64,000 nt of DNA from Thalassomonas sp. RHCl1 (GTDB lineage: Bacteria > Pseudomonadota > Gammaproteobacteria > Enterobacterales > Alteromonadaceae). The notes under the pieces were generated by a model. That model saw only the letters and a list, made by a program, of their open reading frames with translations. It ran no database searches and was not told the DNA's origin. Shown one piece after another: positions 24,305 to 33,590 of this stretch; position 1 is the stretch's first letter; every line of letters starts with the position of its first letter. Made by a program: the position numbers and the translations under genes. Location: positions 62,001 to 126,000 of the forward strand of contig NZ_CANDNZ010000004.1 of the NCBI RefSeq assembly GCF_947387555.1, read 5' to 3'.

Positions 24305-26770
24305 TTACAGCTTAGTTTCAAACAACTTGTATATACGGCGATATTCATCCAACCAGGAACTTGGCTGAACAAAGCCATGCGGTTCCACCGGATAAATTGC
24401 TGTTTCAAAGTCTTGTTTTTCCAACTCAATTAATCTTTGCACCAAACGCACGGTATCCTGAAAGAATACATTGTCATCTACCATAGGGGCATTGATCAGC
24501 AATGGCTTGGTCAGACCTTCGGCGAAATAAATCGGCGAACTGCGCTCATAGGCAATGGCATCGTCTTCCGGGGTATTCAAAATATTGGAAGTATAGCCGT
24601 GGTTATAATGTGCCCAGTCAGACACTAAGCGAATCGCCGCACCGGTCTGGAATAAGTCAGGGTCGGTAAAGAGCGACATCAAGGTCAGGAAACCGCCATA
24701 AGAACCACCGTACGTCCCTACCCTGTCTTTATCAACATTGGCATTCTCTACCACCCAGTTCACCGCATCACGCATATCCTGCACTTCCGGTTTACCCATG
24801 TGGCGGTAAATGGCGGTACGCCAGTCACGGCCATAACCTTCCGATGCCCGATAATCAGGATCCATCACCACGTAGCCTTGCTGGGCCAGCATGCTGTTAA
24901 ACATAAATTCACGGAAATAAACCGACCAGCCCAAATGGGCATTTTGCAGATAACCGGCGCCATGGGTGAACATCACCGCGCGGCGTTTTTCTGCACTTTT
25001 ATCGAAGTTCTTCGGCAGATACACTTTGGTATATATCGGCTGTTCCTGATGGCTTGAAGGAATGGCTACCACGGAAGGTGCCGTCCACGGCAGGCTCAGG
25101 AATTTCTCAGAAACGGTATGAGTTAAACGCACCGCTGTTGCCCCGGCAACGGCATCTTGCACATATAACTCCGGCGGCATGGTAATTTCAGAGTGTTCTA
25201 TTAACAGCTTAGATTCATCATTGCTCAGCTGGTAATCGTTTTTTCCGCCCAGGTCAGTCAGCGCGGTAACTTCACCTTTGGCAATATCTAAGGAATAGAT
25301 TTCATAAATGCCCGGGTGCTTTTTATTACCTTTAAAGTACAGGGTTTGCTCGTCTCTTGATAAGGTCAAATCACGTACTTCATACTTACCGCTCGTCAGC
25401 TGGCTGGCTTTTTCACCTAAGGCTTTCACGTAAACATGAGAGTAGCCGCTTTCTTCTGACAGGTAATAAAGCTTATCGCTGTTATTTAGCCAGCCAAATT
25501 CGTTAAACGACCAGTTGATCCAGGCATCGTCGTGCAACCTGTGCTGAGAAACCAGGCTGTTGTCTTTAAAGTCTACCGTGGCAATCCAGCGGTCTTTGTT
25601 ATCCCAGGCTTCAAGCATTACCGCCAATTGCTGGCCGTTTTTATGCCATTGGATCGGGAAGTTGGCGCGAATCACATGAATATCACGCGGCTGTTTTTCC
25701 GAGGTATATTCTTTGCCCTCACGCTGATGGTTTTCTTCACGCACTTTGGCCAGCACATCCTGGTCAAAACCGGGTAAGCTCTCATAGCTCAGCTCAGCTT
25801 TTTCCATGCTGTTTAAATCCAACATCAGCAGGGTTTCACTGTATTTGCGGTTATCAGATACCCGCGAGCGCACCTGCTGTGACTTTATCTGGGCATCACC
25901 GGCAATGTAGTTGGGCATAATATCGTTCGGATAACGATCCGCCACGTCATCGGCGATGCTGACAAATAATTTATCCCCGGCAGGCGATAAGCTGGCGTGA
26001 ACAATTTTATTGCCTTCGCCCAGATAAAAGTCTGTTTTGGTGATGGCCTTGTTGCCTTTTTTCAGCGCGTCTTTTTGCTGCTTGGCTAACTTGGCATTCC
26101 TGTGTTGCAGGGCAACATAGTCGATTAACTTGTGCTGCTCTTTGCCGATATAGGTATCCGGCTCCTTGATGCCTTCCGGCTCGTCGGCAATCAGTAAGTT
26201 GGCCAGCTCGGTTACCTGGTTGGTTTTAAGGTCATGGCGATAAAAGGTATTGCCCGCCCGGTAGGCGATATTGCCATCGGCAAGGAACATCACAGAATAT
26301 TCATAAGCCGAAGTAAAGGTTAACTGGCGAACTTTCTTGCTGGCAAGGTCTTTAACAAAAACATTACCTTCAAACTCATAAGCTTCCAGGGTGCCGTTAT
26401 CATTGGTTACCGCGTACATATCAGAGGCGGCGTGCATGTTGGCTAATGACACCTGCTCGCCATTGCCTTCACTACCGGTCGTTTTGCGGTACAAGTCCCT
26501 GATCGGAGAGCCTTCACGTTTTTGTTTGAAAAATACCGTCTGATTGTCATCTCCCCAGTACCAGGACTCGGGCGCACGCCCTAACCAGTCGGGATCTGCC
26601 ATTATCTGTTTCAGGGTAATAGTATCACTGCTCTCCATACCGGCTGCAGGCGCGGCTTTAACCACTGCGTCAGCTTTTTCCGGTTGGCTGACAGATGACG
26701 GGGTATTTTGATTAGCGGCACAAGCAACCAGAGAAAAGCTGATTGCGGCGGCGAGTAATTGTAATTTCAT
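24305..26770 (-). CDS. S9-family (DPP IV-like) lipoprotein peptidase
   Basis: Serine peptidase that removes dipeptides from peptide N-termini, predicted to be lipid-anchored in the periplasm. The start is placed at the ATG at 26770, which gives MKLQLLAAAISFSLVACAA, a lipoprotein signal with lipobox LVAC; a longer frame to 26869 lacks this. The N-terminal two thirds form a beta-propeller. The catalytic domain has Ser690 in GTYGGSYGGF, an Asp in APMVDDNVF and a His in PVEPHGF. 821 residues is a normal length for the family. Monocistronic with its own terminator. Confidence 0.92.
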   Translation of the reverse strand: MKLQLLAAAISFSLVACAANQNTPSSVSQPEKADAVVKAAPAAGMESSDTITLKQIMADPDWLGRAPESWYWGDDNQTVFFKQKREGSPIRDLYRKTTGSEGNGEQVSLANMHAASDMYAVTNDNGTLEAYEFEGNVFVKDLASKKVRQLTFTSAYEYSVMFLADGNIAYRAGNTFYRHDLKTNQVTELANLLIADEPEGIKEPDTYIGKEQHKLIDYVALQHRNAKLAKQQKDALKKGNKAITKTDFYLGEGNKIVHASLSPAGDKLFVSIADDVADRYPNDIMPNYIAGDAQIKSQQVRSRVSDNRKYSETLLMLDLNSMEKAELSYESLPGFDQDVLAKVREENHQREGKEYTSEKQPRDIHVIRANFPIQWHKNGQQLAVMLEAWDNKDRWIATVDFKDNSLVSQHRLHDDAWINWSFNEFGWLNNSDKLYYLSEESGYSHVYVKALGEKASQLTSGKYEVRDLTLSRDEQTLYFKGNKKHPGIYEIYSLDIAKGEVTALTDLGGKNDYQLSNDESKLLIEHSEITMPPELYVQDAVAGATAVRLTHTVSEKFLSLPWTAPSVVAIPSSHQEQPIYTKVYLPKNFDKSAEKRRAVMFTHGAGYLQNAHLGWSVYFREFMFNSMLAQQGYVVMDPDYRASEGYGRDWRTAIYRHMGKPEVQDMRDAVNWVVENANVDKDRVGTYGGSYGGFLTLMSLFTDPDLFQTGAAIRLVSDWAHYNHGYTSNILNTPEDDAIAYERSSPIYFAEGLTKPLLINAPMVDDNVFFQDTVRLVQRLIELEKQDFETAIYPVEPHGFVQPSSWLDEYRRIYKLFETKL

Positions 26771-27121
26771 AAGATGTAGATGCTTATTGTTATTAAAATA
26801 ACGTCCGGTGTTTGGGAAAAATTCAATGCGCTCAATAATAAAAGTATTCGCCGTCAATGTATACGGCAATTACCGCCGTATTTCCCCCGCTTGTCGCAAA
26901 CCAAGGTAGAGAAAACCCCGTACCTGTAAGCATAACTGTACGTTTAAAATTAACATGCTAACGGCGGCGAATTTTGCTATAATCGCGCGCCCGTTTCGCG
27001 CTTACGTTTCCATCAAGTCAGCGGCAGGTGCAAAAACGGTAAGTATTTATAGGTGTTTTATGAGCGAAATCATAAAAGCCGCTAGATGAACTGAAACACA
27101 GGCAAGGCCAGAGCAAAAAAT
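26771..27121. promoter_or_regulatory. Divergent promoter region with an extended -10 box for ygiQ
   Basis: 351-bp gap between the S9 peptidase and ygiQ. TGCTATAAT at 26975-26983 is an extended -10 element (TGn before TATAAT) reading towards ygiQ, with only a weak -35. The transcript would have a leader of roughly 130 bases. Confidence 0.5.
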
Positions 27122-29443
27122 ATGATCCCATTACCGCAAGTAAAGTTATTCGAATATCCCAAATACTGGGCGGAATGTTATGGCTCTGCGCCATTTTTAC
27201 CTATGTCACGCCAGGAAATGGACCAATTGGGGTGGGACAGCTGCGACATTATCCTGGTTACCGGTGATGCCTATGTCGACCACCCTAGCTTTGGTATGGC
27301 GATTATCGGCCGTATGCTCGAAGCCCAGGGCTTTCGGGTCGGCATTATTGCCCAGCCCGACTGGCATTCCAAAGACGCCTTTATGGAGCTTGGCAAACCC
27401 AACTTATTTTATGGCGTTACCGCGGGCAACATGGACTCGATGATCAACCGCTATACCGCCGAACGCCGCCTGCGTCATGACGATGCCTATACCCCAAATA
27501 ACGAAGGCGGCAAACGCCCCGACCGCGCGGTACTGGTGTACAGTCAGCGCTGTAAAGAAGCCTACAAAGATGTGCCTGTGGTCATTGGCGGCATAGAAGC
27601 GAGCTTGCGCCGCATCGCCCATTACGATTACTGGTCCGATAAAGTACGCCGCTCGATTTTATTCGATGCCAAGGCCGACCTGCTTATTTATGGCAACGCT
27701 GAACGCCCGTTGGTGGAAATTGCCCACCGCATCGCCAAAGGCGAAGATGTTAAAACCATTACCGATGTCCGCGGCAGCGCATTTCTGGCCAAACAGCCCC
27801 TGCCCGGCTGGAAAGGCATAGACTCGCGCAATATCGACAAGCCCGGCAAGATAGACCCTATTCCCAGTCCTTATCAGGACATGAGTGCAGCAAGCTGCGA
27901 CAGCAATAAAGAACAAAGCAGCGCAGACGATATCGCCAAAGATGTTTCCAAAACTCCTCAGGTGGTGGAAATATCCGAGCATATCAGTGCCAAATACCAG
28001 AATAAAAACTGGGATAACAAAGCCAAACCCTGGCTAACCACCTATATTAATTTACCTACCTATGATCAGGTAAAGAGTAACAAAGTGCTTTACGCCCATG
28101 CTTCGCGTATTTTCCATCAGGAAGTGAACCCCGGCTCAGCCAAACCTTTAGTGCAAAGCCACGGCGACCGCATTATCTGGTTAAATCCGCCGGCCTACCC
28201 GCTAAGCACCCAGGAAATGGACGATGTCTTCGGCCTGCCCTACCAGAGGGTACCGCACCCGGCCTACGGCTCGGCCAAAATCCCCGCCTATGATATGATC
28301 AAAACCTCTATCAATATCATGCGCGGCTGTTTCGGCGGCTGTACCTTCTGCTCCATCACCGAGCACGAAGGCCGTATTATCCAGAGCCGCTCGCAGGAAT
28401 CTATCATAGAGGAAATTGAAGACATCAAGGAAAAAGTGCCCGGCTTTACCGGCGTAATTTCCGATCTCGGCGGCCCGACCGCCAACATGTACAAGTTAAA
28501 CTGTAAAAGCCCCAAGGCCGAGGCCACCTGCCGTAAGCCTTCCTGTGTCTGGCCCACCATTTGCGGCCATTTGGATACCGACCATACCCCGACCATAGAG
28601 CTGTACCGCAAGGCCCGTAAGGTGAAAGGCATTAAAAAAATCCTGATCGCCTCGGGGGTGCGCTACGATCTCGCGGTGGAAGACCCCAACTATGTTAAAG
28701 AGCTGGCCCGTCATCATGTCGGCGGTTATTTAAAAATTGCCCCCGAGCACACCGAACAGGGCCCGTTAAGTAAGATGATGAAACCTGGTATGGGCAGCTA
28801 TTACAAGTTCAAGGAAATGTTCGACTTCTATTCCAAAGAAGCCGGTAAAAAACAGTACCTGATCCCCTACTTTATCTCCGCCCACCCCGGCACCACAGAT
28901 ATGGATATGATCAATATGGCGCTGTGGTTAAAGGAAAATAACTTCAAGCTGGACCAGGTGCAGAACTTTTATCCGTCGCCGCTGGCCAATGCCACTACCT
29001 TGTACCATACCGAGCTGGACTCGCTGAAAAACGTGAAAAAGCACAGCGACGCCGTCACCGTGCCCAAAGGCGGACGGCAGCGCCGCTTGCACAAGGCGAT
29101 TTTACGCTACCATGATCCCGCCAACTGGCCGATCATCCGTGAAGCCATCACCAAAATGGGGCTGGCGCGTAAGCTTATCGGCTCAAAAGAAGGTTGTTTG
29201 GTACCGGCAGAGAGCCGTGCAGAAAAAACCATGCAATATACCAAAGGGAAAAATAACGCCAAGGGCAATAAAACCTCTCCGGGCCAAAACAGGCCGGGAC
29301 AAAAAACACCTGGGCGCACGAACCGGACAAATGGCAAAGGCAAAGCCAATCCGGGGCTGACCCGCTTTAGCAGCAACCAGTTTAATGACCGTAAAGGTCC
29401 GGGTTCAAAACCGGGCCGAAAAAAGGGACAAAAACCCGCGTAA
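27122..29443 (+). CDS. ygiQ: YgiQ-family radical SAM protein
   Basis: 773-residue radical S-adenosylmethionine protein of the YgiQ/UPF0313 family. The 4Fe-4S binding triad is C403-x3-C407-x2-C410 in [12 protein letters not shown]. The N-terminal B12-binding-like region reads [20 protein letters not shown]. The C-terminal tail from about residue 700 is disordered and rich in Lys, Gly, Asn and Pro (repeats of K-x-x-P-G-x-x-R), as in other members. Biochemical function is not established. It is followed by ybiT on the same strand. Confidence 0.94.
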   Translation: MIPLPQVKLFEYPKYWAECYGSAPFLPMSRQEMDQLGWDSCDIILVTGDAYVDHPSFGMAIIGRMLEAQGFRVGIIAQPDWHSKDAFMELGKPNLFYGVTAGNMDSMINRYTAERRLRHDDAYTPNNEGGKRPDRAVLVYSQRCKEAYKDVPVVIGGIEASLRRIAHYDYWSDKVRRSILFDAKADLLIYGNAERPLVEIAHRIAKGEDVKTITDVRGSAFLAKQPLPGWKGIDSRNIDKPGKIDPIPSPYQDMSAASCDSNKEQSSADDIAKDVSKTPQVVEISEHISAKYQNKNWDNKAKPWLTTYINLPTYDQVKSNKVLYAHASRIFHQEVNPGSAKPLVQSHGDRIIWLNPPAYPLSTQEMDDVFGLPYQRVPHPAYGSAKIPAYDMIKTSINIMRGCFGGCTFCSITEHEGRIIQSRSQESIIEEIEDIKEKVPGFTGVISDLGGPTANMYKLNCKSPKAEATCRKPSCVWPTICGHLDTDHTPTIELYRKARKVKGIKKILIASGVRYDLAVEDPNYVKELARHHVGGYLKIAPEHTEQGPLSKMMKPGMGSYYKFKEMFDFYSKEAGKKQYLIPYFISAHPGTTDMDMINMALWLKENNFKLDQVQNFYPSPLANATTLYHTELDSLKNVKKHSDAVTVPKGGRQRRLHKAILRYHDPANWPIIREAITKMGLARKLIGSKEGCLVPAESRAEKTMQYTKGKNNAKGNKTSPGQNRPGQKTPGRTNRTNGKGKANPGLTRFSSNQFNDRKGPGSKPGRKKGQKPA

Positions 29444-29476
29444 CGGATTAACACAAACAAATTTTTAATTAACTCA

Positions 29477-29517
29477 CACCTTGTTCGGCACGACTTTATA
29501 TCGGCCTGTTCAAGGTG
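29477..29517 (+). terminator. Hairpin between ygiQ and ybiT
   Basis: CACCTTG (29477-29483) and CAAGGTG (29511-29517) form a stem, with further partial pairing inside (TTCGGC / GCCTGTT). It lacks a T-run, so it may be a leader structure for the ABC-F gene rather than a terminator. Confidence 0.3.
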
Positions 29518-29541
29518 AATCAAATACAAAAGGATAAACCT

Positions 29542-31134
29542 TTGTTACAAGCAAATAATATTACCCAGCAGTTTGGCGCCAAGCCGCTGTTTGAAAACAT
29601 TTCCCAGAAATTTGGCGGCGGTAACCGTTACGGCCTGATCGGCGCCAACGGTTGTGGTAAATCCACCCTGATGAAAATCTTGGGGGGCGACCTTGAGCAA
29701 ACGTCCGGTAATGTCAGCCTGGACCCGAACGAGCGTTTAGGTAAGCTACGCCAGGATCAGTTCGGCTTCGAAGAATATTCTGTGGTCGATACCGTGATCA
29801 TGGGCCATACCGAACTGTGGGCAGTAAAAGAAGAGCGTGACCGCATCTATGCCCTGCCGGAAATGAGCGAAGAAGACGGCATGCGCGTGGGCGATTTAGA
29901 ATCTGAATATGCCGAAATGGACGGTTACAGCGCCGAAAGCCGCGCCGGTGAACTGTTGATGGGTGTCGGTATTCCGGTTGAACAGCACTATGGCAAAATG
30001 AGTGAAGTCGCTCCCGGCTGGAAGCTTCGGGTATTACTGGCCCAGGCCTTGTTTGCCGATCCGGATATCTTATTGCTCGACGAACCAACCAACAACCTGG
30101 ATATCCACACTATCCAATGGCTGGAAGAAACCTTAAACGAACGTGACTCCACCATGATCATTATTTCCCATGACAGACACTTCCTCAACAGTGTTTGTAC
30201 CCATATGGCTGATCTTGATTACGGCGAGCTGCGGGTTTATCCGGGCAACTATGACGAATATATGCTGGCAGCCACCCAGGCCCGTGCCCAGCTGCTGGCA
30301 GATAACGCCAAGAAAAAAGCACAAATCAGCGAATTAAAAGAGTTCGTTGCCCGTTTCTCTGCCAATGCATCTAAAGCGAAACAGGCAACCTCACGCGCCA
30401 AGCAAATCGATAAAATTCAGCTTGATGAAGTAAAAGCGTCCAGCCGGGTCAATCCATTTATCCGTTTTGAGCAAGAGAAAAAGTTATTCCGTAATGCCCT
30501 GGTAATGGAAAACATCAACAAGAGCTTTGACGATAATCATGTGCTTAAAGATATCTCGCTGATGGCAGAAGTCGGTGAGCGTATCGCGGTGATCGGGGAA
30601 AACGGTATCGGTAAAACCACCTTCTTGCGTTTGCTGATGGGCGAAGCCGGTTACCAGACAGATACCGGTGAATTCAACTGGTCCGAAAACCATAATATCG
30701 GTTATTACGCCCAGGATCATGCCCATGAATTTGAAAATGACATGACATTATTTGACTGGATGAGCCAGTGGCGTCAGGAAGGCGACGACGAGCAGGTGGT
30801 ACGCGGTTACCTGGGGCGTTTATTGTTCTCTGCCGACGACATCAAAAAGTCCGTCAAAGTATTATCCGGTGGTGAGCAGGGCCGGATGTTATTCGGCAAG
30901 CTGATGATGCAAAAGCCCAACATCCTGGTAATGGATGAACCCACCAACCACATGGATATGGAGTCCATCGAATCCTTGAACATGGCGCTGGAAAAATACG
31001 AAGGCACCCTGGTGTTCGTCAGCCACGACCGGGAATTTGTTTCCAGCCTGGCCACCCGTATTATCGAGCTTAAAGAAGACGGTTATGTTGACTTTGCCGG
31101 TACTTACGAAGAATACCTGGCATCGCAGGCTTAA
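29542..31134 (+). CDS. ybiT: ABC-F ATPase YbiT
   Basis: 531-residue soluble ABC-F protein with two ATPase domains, acting on the ribosome rather than in transport. Walker A motifs are GANGCGKST and GENGIGKTT, Walker B motifs [11 protein letters not shown] and [11 protein letters not shown]. The second signature LSGGEQGR is canonical and the first is degenerate ([10 protein letters not shown]). A charged linker with many Lys/Ala lies between the domains. The start is the TTG at 29542, with AAAAGGA upstream and matching the usual ML-x-x-N-x-T beginning and length; a GTG at 29515 is less likely. Confidence 0.92.
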   Translation: MLQANNITQQFGAKPLFENISQKFGGGNRYGLIGANGCGKSTLMKILGGDLEQTSGNVSLDPNERLGKLRQDQFGFEEYSVVDTVIMGHTELWAVKEERDRIYALPEMSEEDGMRVGDLESEYAEMDGYSAESRAGELLMGVGIPVEQHYGKMSEVAPGWKLRVLLAQALFADPDILLLDEPTNNLDIHTIQWLEETLNERDSTMIIISHDRHFLNSVCTHMADLDYGELRVYPGNYDEYMLAATQARAQLLADNAKKKAQISELKEFVARFSANASKAKQATSRAKQIDKIQLDEVKASSRVNPFIRFEQEKKLFRNALVMENINKSFDDNHVLKDISLMAEVGERIAVIGENGIGKTTFLRLLMGEAGYQTDTGEFNWSENHNIGYYAQDHAHEFENDMTLFDWMSQWRQEGDDEQVVRGYLGRLLFSADDIKKSVKVLSGGEQGRMLFGKLMMQKPNILVMDEPTNHMDMESIESLNMALEKYEGTLVFVSHDREFVSSLATRIIELKEDGYVDFAGTYEEYLASQA

Positions 31135-31155
31135 TTAATCCGCCTGTTTATTTCC

Positions 31156-31188
31156 CTCTGCCCCGGCTTTAAAAGCCCGGGTGCAGAG
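31156..31188. terminator. Candidate terminator after ybiT
   Basis: CTCTGCCCCGGCTTT and AAAGCCCGGGTGCAGAG pair over almost their whole length with a minimal loop. There is no U-run, so it may only be a stable 3' end. Confidence 0.5.
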
Positions 31189-31261
31189 AGAAATTCCGAT
31201 TTTATTCAACAAACTCCAGCGAGTTCAACACATTCAAGCAAACACATTAAAGAGGTGAACC

Positions 31262-32125
31262 TTGCTTAGTTATCGCCATGCCTTTCACGCCGGCAACTTC
31301 GCCGATGTCTTAAAACACTCGGTATTGACCCTGGTACTCGATTATATGACCCGCAAGGAAAAAGGCTTTAGTTATATCGACAGCCATTCCGGCGCCGGCA
31401 TGTATCAGCTCAGTGACAGCTATGCCCAGAAAACCGGCGAATATAAAGAAGGCATCGCCAGGCTGTTATCCGCCGAAACACAACAAGCAACACCCGAAGC
31501 CCTGCTGCCCTATCTGGAGCTGATCCGGGATATGAACCAGGGTTCAAGTGATCATGAGATCAGCCTTTATCCCGGCTCTCCCGGCATTGCCAAAGCAATA
31601 TTAAGACGCCAGGACAGCGCCCACTTATTTGAATTACACCCAACCGATATCGACTACCTTAACGATTTTTGCCAGCGCTGGCGCAAAGCCCATGTCAAAC
31701 AGTCTGACGGTTACCAGGGGGTACTATCGTTACTGCCGCCGCCAAGCAGGCGCGGTGTGGTATTAATCGACCCGCCTTATGAATTAAAAGAAGATTATCC
31801 GAAAGCGGTAAAAACCATTATCAAGGCCTATGACAAATTTGCCACCGGCACTTATATTCTCTGGTACCCCGTGGTAAAGCGGGCTTTGGTAGACGAGATG
31901 GAGAAAACCTTCACCGACAGCCAGGTGAAAAACCTGCTTCAGGTAGAGTTTTGCCAACGCCCGGACACCGAAGAGTACGGCATGACGGGGACAGGGTTGT
32001 TTATCGTCAATCCGCCATGGCAGCTTAAAGAACAGCTGACAGCAATATTGCCTTACCTGCAAACCCAGCTGAAAAAAGGACAGGATAACGCCAGCTATAA
32101 ACTTGAACAGCTGGTGGCAGAATAA
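31262..32125 (+). CDS. rlmJ: 23S rRNA (adenine(2030)-N6)-methyltransferase RlmJ
   Basis: Methylates A2030 of 23S rRNA using S-adenosylmethionine. 287 residues. The family-specific N-terminus is MLSYRHAFHAGNFADVLKHS, the SAM-binding motif is in DSHSGAGMY, and the catalytic N6-adenine motif is DPPYE (residues 171-175). The start is a TTG at 31262 with AGAGGTG seven bases before it; the same residue begins the E. coli homologue. Single gene, convergent with the SPOR lipoprotein. Confidence 0.95.
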   Translation: MLSYRHAFHAGNFADVLKHSVLTLVLDYMTRKEKGFSYIDSHSGAGMYQLSDSYAQKTGEYKEGIARLLSAETQQATPEALLPYLELIRDMNQGSSDHEISLYPGSPGIAKAILRRQDSAHLFELHPTDIDYLNDFCQRWRKAHVKQSDGYQGVLSLLPPPSRRGVVLIDPPYELKEDYPKAVKTIIKAYDKFATGTYILWYPVVKRALVDEMEKTFTDSQVKNLLQVEFCQRPDTEEYGMTGTGLFIVNPPWQLKEQLTAILPYLQTQLKKGQDNASYKLEQLVAE

Positions 32126-32214
32126 AGAAAACCGGTTCTGCTATTACCACCAATAACCGCGGCGCACTATTGGCCGCGGCACATCCCGGCTAAATCCCTT
32201 ACCACAGGCTGCAA

Positions 32215-33030
32215 TTAAAACTCCACCCGGGCGACAACCGAACTTTCACACGGCGGCGGCGCCATAGAGCTGGCACACAAGTTTATGCGCCAGGGAGAGA
32301 ATTTTTCCAATTCGGGCAATTGCGTCAGCGACTGCTCGGAGTCCAGCTCATTATAAGGACCAACCACGACACGGAACTTGGTCTTGTCATTATGTAAATT
32401 GCTGACCACTTCGGCATTTAACGCCAGATGGGATATTTGCCGCTCCCGGGCAAAGGCCAGTTCATTAAAGCTGCCGATCACGACAAAGGTTTGCGGGTTT
32501 TCAATATAATGATTGTGCTCAGCTGAGCTGTGCGGAGGTGTCATATTTTTGGCGATTTCACTGGCTACGCTGACTTCTTGCGGCAAAGCTTGTCGGGCTG
32601 TTGCTGACTGGGCTTGTCCCCTATTCTCCCCGGTATCTTCAACAGGCAATAACTGCTTAAATTGTTCACTGCGATCCAGCGCCCGGGCAATGACTGTGTT
32701 GCTACCTGATTGATAAACCTCAGGTTGTTCTACGGCTATAACTTCTTTCCGGGGTTGTTCAGGCAAGGTGTTTGCTGCTATCCGGGTTTCTCCATCATTA
32801 GCTAATATATCGGCAGGTTGATTGGTGGGTATGCAAACATCTTTATTTAACAATAACCTATGGGCAGCACAATCTTCATCAATCACAGCAGAGACAATAT
32901 TATCGGAAATGGATTTACCACTGACCAGGTAACTGATCCCTGTGGCACTCACCATCAGCACATCCAGGGTGGCGCAGCCGCTGAGCAGCACAATAAGACA
33001 AATTGAAGTAAGTAATCGATGTAAGTTCAT
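32215..33030 (-). CDS. SPOR-domain lipoprotein
   Basis: 271-residue predicted lipoprotein: signal peptide with lipobox LLSGC (Cys19). Residues 20-70 contain a small conserved-looking segment with two cysteines. A Gln/Glu-rich linker follows. The C-terminal 80 residues resemble a SPOR peptidoglycan-binding domain (FVVIGSFNELAFARE, then KFRVVVGPYNE). SPOR domains bind denuded septal glycan, so a cell-envelope or division-site role is likely. No division genes are adjacent. Confidence 0.8.
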   Translation of the reverse strand: MNLHRLLTSICLIVLLSGCATLDVLMVSATGISYLVSGKSISDNIVSAVIDEDCAAHRLLLNKDVCIPTNQPADILANDGETRIAANTLPEQPRKEVIAVEQPEVYQSGSNTVIARALDRSEQFKQLLPVEDTGENRGQAQSATARQALPQEVSVASEIAKNMTPPHSSAEHNHYIENPQTFVVIGSFNELAFARERQISHLALNAEVVSNLHNDKTKFRVVVGPYNELDSEQSLTQLPELEKFSPWRINLCASSMAPPPCESSVVARVEF

Positions 33031-33590
33031 AATACAGCACTTTTGATTGATTCTTTACTTTGACTATTCAAGTTTCACGCCAGATTATTCGTCAAACCTT
33101 TACGTCAATCATTTCCATAAACCATGGAGTCAACTTCAAAACAACAAGCTATTTTCTCCATTAAAAGTGCTTATTCTTCTAAAAACTTTATCTTTACTAA
33201 CCTAATCAATAACCTGTACTGCCAATCAGGCCCGGATTATTTACTTATAGGCGAATTCCAAACTGTTTAAGACTTAACCACTATACGATAACCCGGCGGC
33301 AATAACTAGCCATGAGACCATGGCAGCCGCCGAAAAAGCGGGCTAAAAATCATAGTGCTTTGCTTAGCCTTTTGATTCGTATCGCTTTAATCCTTGTCAT
33401 TTTTTTGTTTAATAAACACACAAAACAGCAGGTTTTACAGATTTCTCTGGTATCAAAATGACTTTAATAGTAAGTTTTAATTTTCAAGGTATGTATCTTG
33501 TGTGCAAATACCCCTTCCTTTATCCCTTACTCTTTAACGAAGGAAAAAGAAAGATTATTGATGCCGGCGCCGTAGTGAAAGGATGTAGTC
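33031..33590. other. Intergenic region with one strong hairpin
   Basis: 560 bp upstream of the GGDEF/EAL gene. The only clear structure is a nested hairpin at 33294-33332: outer arms CGGCGGC and GCCGCCG, inner arms CCATG and CATGG. No c-di-GMP riboswitch consensus was recognised. Nothing coding was seen. Confidence 0.5.

Noticed and set aside
24437-24628. Short plus-strand frame downstream of the integrase remnant
   Set aside because: Antisense inside the S9 peptidase coding region, without motifs.
33031-33590. Possible c-di-GMP riboswitch upstream of the GGDEF-EAL gene
   Set aside because: The conserved GEMM segments could not be found; only an unrelated hairpin is present.
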